Both the position numbers and the translations under genes were made by a program. A stretch of DNA of 9,019 nucleotides, from assembly GCA_039798685.1 (NCBI GenBank), contig JBDKFM010000055.1, forward strand, positions 1-9,019. Direction: 5' to 3'. How positions within the stretch are numbered: position 1 is the first letter of the stretch; each line of letters opens with the position of its first letter. This document shows, piece by piece, positions 1 to 5,065 of this stretch. Source of the stretch: JACPGQ01 sp039798685. GTDB taxonomy: Bacteria; Patescibacteriota; Microgenomatia; Levybacterales; UBA12049. The notes beneath the pieces were generated by a model, which saw only the letters and a list, made by a program, of their open reading frames with translations, was not told the origin of the DNA and searched no databases.

Positions 1-765
1 CTCATCAATCCATCGGCTGCATTTGATCGGGCAAAAACCGCCAAAGGAAAATCATTCCAGGGACAACTGCTACGATCACTTGGTTTTTACAATAGTGGGG
101 CTTGGAATTTTAATAATTCATCCGTCCCGGGAGAGGATACCTCAGGGAGCAACATAACTGGCACACTCGTAGGTAGTCCAGTCTATACTGCAAACTGTGA
201 TCTAGGTCTTGGTGGATGCATATCTTTTGATGGGGTCGATGACACGATTGCGCTTGGTGATATCGCAGCACTCAAAACTGACAATAAAACAATTATGTTT
301 TGGGCAAAGCCGGCAATCAGCCCTACGGGAACAGTCATAATCTTTGGTAACGGGGGGGCGAACTACTACGTGGGACTGACCACCACAAACCGTCTCATCG
401 TTTCCTATGGCAGAGCAGATAATACACAGCAAACTCTTGCATCACCAAATAACAGCGTCGACATCAATAGCTGGCACCACTACGCATTTTCTTTTAAAGT
501 CACAGGAACTGATGTTGTAATCACAATGTACAAAGACGGTAATTCAATTCAAACAAACTCGTTCATAACAGGCTACGGAACAACATATGGTAGCTCATTT
601 CGCCTAGGAGGGCTTAGCGCAGGAGCAAATCTCTATTCGGGGTCACTCGATGAAGTGTATTTTTTTAATCAAACCCTTAGTCAGGCATCTATACGCGCAC
701 ACTATGCAAAGCGTCTCACAGATGACTTAATCGCAATCAGAAAGACAGACAAAGTTATTTACTAA
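1..765 (+). CDS. LamG (concanavalin-like) domain surface protein, 5'-truncated
   Basis: Frame 1 is open from the first base to TAA at 763-765, so the visible 254 residues are the C-terminal part of a longer protein. The first Met in frame (codon 99) lies inside the domain and is not a credible start. LamG/Laminin_G_3 hallmarks are visible: a W-N-F segment and an SFDGVDD strand near residues 75-81, FWAKP near 100, SWHHYAF around W158, a GSLDEVYFF strand near 216-224 and a closing L-S-Q-A-S-I-R-x-H-Y helix. C66 and C73 could form a disulfide, fitting an exported protein. The opening stretch (INPSAAFDRAKTAKGKSFQG) resembles the region after a type IV pilin-like N-terminal helix in many CPR LamG proteins, so a prepilin-type leader may lie upstream; this is inference. 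LamG folds usually bind glycans or proteins; the ligand here is unknown. The gene ends tail to tail with the PBP2 gene, overlapping by 11 bases. Confidence 0.8.
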   Translation, partial: LINPSAAFDRAKTAKGKSFQGQLLRSLGFYNSGAWNFNNSSVPGEDTSGSNITGTLVGSPVYTANCDLGLGGCISFDGVDDTIALGDIAALKTDNKTIMFWAKPAISPTGTVIIFGNGGANYYVGLTTTNRLIVSYGRADNTQQTLASPNNSVDINSWHHYAFSFKVTGTDVVITMYKDGNSIQTNSFITGYGTTYGSSFRLGGLSAGANLYSGSLDEVYFFNQTLSQASIRAHYAKRLTDDLIAIRKTDKVIY

Positions 766-2530
766 ACCACGCCTCTAAAATCTTTTTTGCGATCGGTCCG
801 GCTACACTTGACCCCTCACCAGATTCTTCACTGAGCACCGTCACCACAATCTGCGGGGTATAGGCAGGCGCAAAAAGTGTGATCCACGCATGTGGTTTTG
901 TTTCTTCTCCACCATGCTGAGCGGTACCTGTTTTACATGCAACAACAACCTTACGATAGTCTTTAAAATCAGCAGATGTGGTCGCCTGTGGTGCTTCCAT
1001 AATATCTTTTCCGTCAATTTTTAGCTTCTGATTCTTCACCTTAAAATCAAACAATGGCCATGCAACACCGCCACTGCTACACGATGCAATCATTCCCTGC
1101 CGAATAAGCGAAATATTTTTTTCGTTTAGAAAATGTGTATTTCGGATTTCGGATTTTAGATCTTTTAAAAGACGAGGCGCATATAGTGATCCCCCATTTG
1201 CAATCGCTTCCGTCCAATTATTTACCTGTAATGGCGTCGTCAACAGATAGCCTTGTCCGATACCATAATGATATGTATCACCCAAGTACCAACTCTCACC
1301 TATGACTTCTTTTTTCCAGTTCTGAGTCGGTAGCACCCCTGTTGCCTCCCCCTCAAGATCAATTCCTGATCTTCTTCCGACGCCAAACTCTTTTGCCATC
1401 GCTGCCAATCGATCAACCTTTACGAGCTCTGCAAGCTTATAAAAAAAGATATCATTTGACCTTGAGATTGCTTTCACAACATTTACATCACCATCTGTCC
1501 TCCCGTATTGCGTAAAAAACCAATTCGCGAAGGAAAATGCACCGACACGGATCACACCGGTATCAGCGACTGTATACTCAGCATCGATGAGATTATTCTC
1601 GAGTCCTGCCGCTGCGGTCACAAGCTTAAACGTCGAACCTGGCGGATATGTCCCGCTTATGACACGATTCAGCAGTGGCTGACCGACTGAATCTGTAAAC
1701 AGCGCATCTAGCGACTGATAACCATCAGTCGGCCGGTACGTACTCCCCATCGTAAATAAATTAGGATCAAATGATGGCTTCGATACCATCGCAAGAATCT
1801 CACCAGTAGGAGTCGACACAACGACCGCACCTCGTGTAACACCTGACATTGCCTTATAGACAGCTTCCTGCAGCTTCGCATCGATCGTCAATGTAATATC
1901 ACGTCCCGAGAGCGGATCTGTTTTTCCAAGCTTCCTCACTTCTCCTCCCATAGCATCTACTTCGACCAGCTCCTTTCCATTCACTCCCCGGAGCTGCTCC
2001 TCATACATCTTTTCTATCCCCTCTTTCCCTACCCAATCTGTCGGCTGATAGCCTGATGCGCTTTTCTTTCTCAGATCTTCATCTGATACCTGCCCTATAT
2101 ATCCTAAAATATGTGCAAGTGCTTCCTTATACGGATACTGCCTGAGGCTGTCTATCTCAACTGCATCGCTCCCTTTCGCCATCTTCTTAAGCGCATCTTC
2201 ACGGGAAATAATCACTGATTTCTCACCTTTTTTCTCGCGAAATCCCGGAAGATTATACACAAGAGGCTTCCCGTGCCGGTCAAATATTACTCCACGCGGA
2301 GCATGAACTATCTTTGTTCTTGTACGGTTTGCATCTGAGAGCGTGCGATAGTACGATCCCTTCACAAACTGCACATATGAGAGCCGAAGAATAATAAGTA
2401 GTAAAAACACTATAAGGAAAAACCCCGGAAGATATCCTCTCATCGCCCCCCCGGGTACCATCCCCTCATTCTTATGTCTCCGAATCTTCTCAGTCCGTAT
2501 ATGATCAGAAAATGCTATACCATGTTTCAT
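755..2530 (-). CDS. mrdA: Penicillin-binding protein 2 (class B, peptidoglycan D,D-transpeptidase)
   Basis: Cross-links peptidoglycan during side-wall elongation, anchored in the membrane with its catalytic domain outside. The 591 residues show a cytoplasmic basic N-terminus, one membrane segment (about 32-54), a PBP dimer/pedestal domain (about 60-210, with HAPRGVIFDRHG at 76-87 and DWVGKEGIEKMYE at 165-177) and the transpeptidase domain. Catalytic motifs are S299-T-F-K302 (SxxK), S358-N-D (the SxN/SxD position) and K533-T-G-T. Length is near the usual 600-630. A stretch of roughly 45 residues (about 485-530, GGVAWPLFDF to KVVVACK) before KTG is longer than in E. coli PBP2; I recall similar inserts in CPR homologues. 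Residues 457-464 (DLKSEIRN) are encoded by a small tandem repeat. The start at 2530 overlaps the mreD stop in an ATGA, which supports this Met over M24 or M30. Last gene of the mreC-mreD-mrdA unit. FtsI/PBP3 is the alternative, but the mre context favours PBP2. Confidence 0.93.
   Translation of the reverse strand: MKHGIAFSDHIRTEKIRRHKNEGMVPGGAMRGYLPGFFLIVFLLLIILRLSYVQFVKGSYYRTLSDANRTRTKIVHAPRGVIFDRHGKPLVYNLPGFREKKGEKSVIISREDALKKMAKGSDAVEIDSLRQYPYKEALAHILGYIGQVSDEDLRKKSASGYQPTDWVGKEGIEKMYEEQLRGVNGKELVEVDAMGGEVRKLGKTDPLSGRDITLTIDAKLQEAVYKAMSGVTRGAVVVSTPTGEILAMVSKPSFDPNLFTMGSTYRPTDGYQSLDALFTDSVGQPLLNRVISGTYPPGSTFKLVTAAAGLENNLIDAEYTVADTGVIRVGAFSFANWFFTQYGRTDGDVNVVKAISRSNDIFFYKLAELVKVDRLAAMAKEFGVGRRSGIDLEGEATGVLPTQNWKKEVIGESWYLGDTYHYGIGQGYLLTTPLQVNNWTEAIANGGSLYAPRLLKDLKSEIRNTHFLNEKNISLIRQGMIASCSSGGVAWPLFDFKVKNQKLKIDGKDIMEAPQATTSADFKDYRKVVVACKTGTAQHGGEETKPHAWITLFAPAYTPQIVVTVLSEESGEGSSVAGPIAKKILEAWFSK
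1139..1157 (-). repeat. Small tandem repeat within the PBP2 gene
   Basis: The plus strand shows ATTTCGG repeated twice and then ATTTT. In PBP2 it encodes part of KSEIRN (about 459-464), located just after the conserved APRLLK segment. I recall ATTTCGGATTTCGG-type sequence as a frequent dispersed repeat whose in-frame product is KSEIRNPKSEIRN. This may be a short remnant of one, but two units could also arise by chance. Confidence 0.35.
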
Positions 2531-2955
2531 AAAAACTTCAGTCGCTTCTCATGTCCGTTATCTTTCTGAAAAAAAAGTACATAAAGAGTTACACTATAAA
2601 AAAGTGCGATAAAAAGCTGCACGAACACATTGCTCCAGGCAAAAAAAAGCATGTACAACAAAGTACCTATGGTGACTGATCCGAACAGAAACGGGTAAGT
2701 CTGCACTTCAAATCTCCGCTCATAGACCGCTAGAAGTGCGAGGTATGCAAGAAAGAAAAGACCCGTTTGTCCAAGCGGACGAAAGAGTAATGAATCCAAA
2801 AAAAGTCCGGAAAAAAAGGCAGCAAGCATGACAAATCCTGATCGGGAGAGAATCTGTAACACAATGAGAAGACAGAGTACGAGTGGTGCAGCAAAAAATG
2901 TCCCTTCAAGAAGTACAGAGAGAAAAAGAAGTAATACGATAGCAAATACCCTCAT
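2527..2955 (-). CDS. mreD: Rod shape-determining membrane protein MreD
   Basis: A very hydrophobic 142-residue protein, probably with five or so membrane segments, followed by a short basic tail (KDNGHEKRLKF). MreD is the integral membrane part of the elongation complex and links MreC with the RodA/PBP2 machinery. Sequence conservation in this family is low, so the call rests on size, hydrophobicity, the LF-x-x-L-F-L-D-S-like segment in the middle and, above all, its position between mreC and the PBP2 gene. I chose the ATG at 2955-2953 because it starts one base after the mreC stop (TAG, 2959-2957). The frame stays open further upstream to a Met at 3039, but that would overlap mreC by about 80 bases and add a non-hydrophobic leader. 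The TGA stop overlaps the PBP2 start by 4 bases, which suggests translational coupling. Family members are usually about 160 residues, so this one is slightly short. Confidence 0.85.
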   Translation of the reverse strand: MRVFAIVLLLFLSVLLEGTFFAAPLVLCLLIVLQILSRSGFVMLAAFFSGLFLDSLLFRPLGQTGLFFLAYLALLAVYERRFEVQTYPFLFGSVTIGTLLYMLFFAWSNVFVQLFIALFYSVTLYVLFFQKDNGHEKRLKFL

Positions 2956-2956
2956 A

Positions 2957-3739
2957 CTATTGGTGTGTTGAGATGAAAACAGTTGAGATACCAGTGATAT
3001 CAACAAGGCTCCGTACCCTTGCAGTCTGAAACAGCGCACTCGCCTTCTTATCTACTGAGACAATCTCACCAACAACCAGATCCGGGGGGAATCCCACTCC
3101 GTTTATTTTCTGATCCCCTTTTGTAACGACAAGGTCTTTCTTCTTCAACTCATCAGAAAGCACGACATTTCTTAAAAAAATATCACCACCATCTACGACA
3201 ACTAACCCCTGTGCATTTGTCTTCGTCGTTTTTCCCGTAAAAGACCAGCCGCTTTTTGTGAGTAGTGCTACCTGACTTCTCCTGTCTGTCACTTTTTCAA
3301 TCTTCCCTGCGAGATTATCTTTGATGATAACTGCCTGACCCACTCTCACTCCGTCAACTTTCCCTTTATCAAGTACAATTTCTGTCGGCCTACTGATACC
3401 GGGAAGAAATCCCACAAACCCGATCACCCGCGCCGGCAATAATACACCTGTTTTCACACTCGTTGTCTCAAATTGATCTCTCAAAGCCTGCATCTCTCTC
3501 TTTTCTGCAGCATCTTTTGCTTTATCGCCCGCAACAATCAATACCTTTTCCTGATTTTCCGAATTATTAAAAAGCGGACGGGTCACTGAAAAAGAAATGT
3601 GTTGCAGAAATGTTGCCCCTTGTTCAAAACCGAGACGGGAGAGAGACTCCGCAATACCCTGACCGCCACTCACCAACAAAAAGGAAATGAGGAGAAAAAA
3701 TACTGCTGAGGGAAGAAGAATCACAGCCCTTTTTTGCAT
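2957..3739 (-). CDS. mreC: Rod shape-determining protein MreC
   Basis: A bitopic membrane protein that scaffolds the elongation complex outside the membrane and activates PBP2. From the ATG at 3739 it has 260 residues: a short basic start (MQKR), one membrane segment (about 5-24), a helical, charged segment likely to be the coiled coil (about 57-86), then the beta-rich MreC domain (about 96-255) with ARVIGF, a VxxGxAVI strand, NLAGKIEKV and VVGEIVSVDKK. The E. coli protein is longer (367) because of a C-terminal tail absent here. An in-frame TTG at 3781 would add 14 residues (MAFAHLHKNHYNVP) before the membrane helix. I prefer 3739 because a -10-like TACAAT lies between the two starts and the shorter form begins with a normal basic cap. 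It follows mreB by 72 bases with no terminator seen and runs into mreD with a 1-base gap. Confidence 0.9.
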   Translation of the reverse strand: MQKRAVILLPSAVFFLLISFLLVSGGQGIAESLSRLGFEQGATFLQHISFSVTRPLFNNSENQEKVLIVAGDKAKDAAEKREMQALRDQFETTSVKTGVLLPARVIGFVGFLPGISRPTEIVLDKGKVDGVRVGQAVIIKDNLAGKIEKVTDRRSQVALLTKSGWSFTGKTTKTNAQGLVVVDGGDIFLRNVVLSDELKKKDLVVTKGDQKINGVGFPPDLVVGEIVSVDKKASALFQTARVRSLVDITGISTVFISTHQ

Positions 3740-3745
3740 GGGGAC

Positions 3746-3774
3746 ATTGTAGTGATTTTTATGCAAATGAGCAA
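3746..3774 (-). promoter_or_regulatory. Putative promoter of mreC-mreD-mrdA
   Basis: On the minus strand, TTGCTC (3774-3769) and TACAAT (3751-3746) are separated by 17 bases. The -10 box matches the sigma-70 consensus at 5 of 6 positions, the -35 box at only 3 of 6. The -10 box ends 6 bases before the ATG at 3739, so transcription would begin at or next to the start codon and give a leaderless mRNA. It lies in the 72-base gap after mreB, so mreC onward could be expressed independently of mreB. Confidence 0.45.
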
Positions 3775-3811
3775 ACGCCAAGAACGCAATTTGCCCTTCA
3801 CTTCATACTTT

Positions 3812-4951
3812 TTATTTCAATCCGCTGGTCACTTTTACACGTTCGAGTATTGTTGTGTCTTCAAGGACGCGACCGGTTCCCCTTACCACTGTCGTCAATG
3901 GATCATTTGAGATCACAACAGGCATATGTGTCCGCTCAACAATAAGCTGATCTATGCCTTTCAGCATCGCTCCTCCTCCGGTCAGAAGTATCCCATGCTC
4001 AAGAATATCTGAGATGAGTTCAGGAGGTGCTTCTTCAAGAACCTCAGCAATTCCCTCAATAATCTGATTGATAACCGGCGACAACGCCTCGCGTACTTCT
4101 GATTCCGGAATACGTATACTTCTCGGAAGCCCTGTCTCGATATCCCGCCCTCTCACAATTGCCATTTTCTCAGTCTTCTCAATAATTTCTTCTGGGTTTT
4201 TTGCTATCTGCTTGTCTGCCGAAGCTTTAGCGAAGGACGACGATTTACGACTTACCGGTCTTTGGTAAGCACTCCCGATTGATATCTTCAAATCCTCTGC
4301 TGTTCGCTCCCCAAGCAACAATCCATGACGAAGCCTGATATAGTGCAAAATTGCCTGATCCATCTCATCTCCTGCTAGCTTCAACGACCTACTGACTACG
4401 ATTCCCCCGAGTGAAATAATTGCAACCTCAGTCGTACCCCCTCCAATATCAACTACCATGAGGCCCGTTGATGAAAAAACAGAAATTCCTTCTCCGATTG
4501 CTGCCGCCATCGGTTCTTCGATAAGATATGCCTCCCGTGCTCCTGAAGAAAGTGCTGCTTCCCACACTGCCCGTCTCTCTACCTCTGTAACGGCTGATGG
4601 AATACCGATGACGACTCTCGGACGAGGCCATAATTTCTGCAATATGCCACCATACGCGTGCACCTCCTTAATATAGTAGGAGATCATCGCCTCGGTCGCA
4701 TCAAAATCCGAGATAACCCCTCCCTTGAGGGGTCGTATTGTCACAATCTGTTGAGGCGTTTTACCTACCATCTTCTTTGCCTCGGTCCCTATCGCAATGA
4801 CCTGTTTCGTTTTTTTATGCATTGCGACAACTGAGGGCTCCCGAATCACGATCCCTTTTCCTTTCACGAAAACGAGTGTATTTGCCGTTCCGAGATCAAT
4901 ACCGATGTCATGAGAAAAAAACGAAGTAAACGTGAGGAATTTACGCCACAT
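3812..4951 (-). CDS. mreB: Cell shape-determining actin homologue MreB
   Basis: An ATP-binding bacterial actin that forms membrane-bound filaments and guides side-wall synthesis. The 379 residues carry the actin-fold signatures: phosphate-1 D15-I-G-I-D-L-G-T-A-N-T25, the IPSAVTEVERRAV segment (117-129), EEPMAAAIG (145-153), phosphate-2 VVDIGGGTTEVAI (166-178), LGERTAEDLK (213-222), VRGRDIETGLPR (266-277) and the adenosine motif LLTGGGAMLKGI (322-333). The N-terminal WRKFLTFTSFF can form an amphipathic membrane-binding helix. It is about 30 residues longer than typical MreB. Most of the excess is a loop at about 230-262, where other MreBs have a short acidic linker, and that loop contains the repeat-encoded SSFAKASADK (238-247). 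All ATPase motifs are intact, so it should be functional. The start at 4951 gives the normal N-terminus and is preceded by a promoter-like sequence. Confidence 0.96.
   Translation of the reverse strand: MWRKFLTFTSFFSHDIGIDLGTANTLVFVKGKGIVIREPSVVAMHKKTKQVIAIGTEAKKMVGKTPQQIVTIRPLKGGVISDFDATEAMISYYIKEVHAYGGILQKLWPRPRVVIGIPSAVTEVERRAVWEAALSSGAREAYLIEEPMAAAIGEGISVFSSTGLMVVDIGGGTTEVAIISLGGIVVSRSLKLAGDEMDQAILHYIRLRHGLLLGERTAEDLKISIGSAYQRPVSRKSSSFAKASADKQIAKNPEEIIEKTEKMAIVRGRDIETGLPRSIRIPESEVREALSPVINQIIEGIAEVLEEAPPELISDILEHGILLTGGGAMLKGIDQLIVERTHMPVVISNDPLTTVVRGTGRVLEDTTILERVKVTSGLK
4211..4240 (-). repeat. Short in-frame repeat element inside mreB (encodes SSFAKASADK)
   Basis: On the coding strand these 30 bases encode S238-S-F-A-K-A-S-A-D-K247. 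They lie in the loop between the conserved LKISIGSAY and VRGRD segments of MreB, where relatives have a short linker. From memory, the peptide FAKASADK/E recurs in unrelated CPR proteins and comes from a dispersed DNA repeat; I cannot check copy number here. Only one copy is present in the window. The core contains two near-identical units (CTTCGC and CTTCGG separated by TAAAG) and an AAGCTT palindrome, but no strong hairpin over the whole element. The limits given are those of the recognised peptide; the real element could be longer. Confidence 0.7.
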
Positions 4952-4962
4952 AAATCTCTCTC

Positions 4963-4991
4963 ATTCTACCAAGTTGATTCCGCCGTGTAAA
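4963..4991 (-). promoter_or_regulatory. Putative promoter of mreB
   Basis: On the minus strand, TTTACA (4991-4986) and TAGAAT (4968-4963) each match the sigma-70 consensus at 5 of 6 positions and are 17 bases apart. TGG just before the -10 box gives an extended -10 (TGn). The -10 box ends 11 bases before the ATG at 4951, so the untranslated leader would be about 4-6 bases. A purine run (GAGAGAGA) lies in this gap and could act as a weak ribosome binding site if transcription starts earlier than predicted. Confidence 0.6.
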
Positions 4992-5024
4992 CCAAAGCTA
5001 ACTGCAGACACCTGAAAATATTTA

Positions 5025-5054
5025 TTGTCCAACGAAAGCAGGATATGTTAGGAT
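5025..5054 (+). promoter_or_regulatory. Putative promoter of the ligase/TPR gene
   Basis: TTGTCC (5025-5030) and TAGGAT (5049-5054) are 18 bases apart, with TGT before the -10 box giving an extended -10. It diverges from the mreB promoter within the 114-base intergenic region. The -10 box ends 11 bases before the ATG at 5066. The match is moderate (4 of 6 at each box). The AGGA within the -10 box is 12 bases from the ATG, rather far for a Shine-Dalgarno site. Confidence 0.35.
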
Positions 5055-5065
5055 TATGAAACAGA

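Noticed and set aside
2527..2530. Alternative genetic code with TGA read as glycine
   Set aside because: mreD ends properly at TGA, overlapping the PBP2 start, and no gene needs TGA to be read through.
2956..3039. Upstream extension of mreD to a Met at 3039
   Set aside because: It would overlap mreC by about 80 bases and put a non-hydrophobic leader before the first membrane helix; the ATG at 2955 sits one base after the mreC stop.
3740..3781. TTG start giving MreC 14 extra residues
   Set aside because: It lies on top of the promoter-like sequence, and the extra residues do not look like an MreC N-terminus; the ATG at 3739 gives a normal basic cap before the membrane helix.
4211..4240. Reading the mreB element as a REP-like palindrome or hairpin
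   Set aside because: Apart from the AAGCTT core the two halves do not pair; it looks more like two imperfect direct units.
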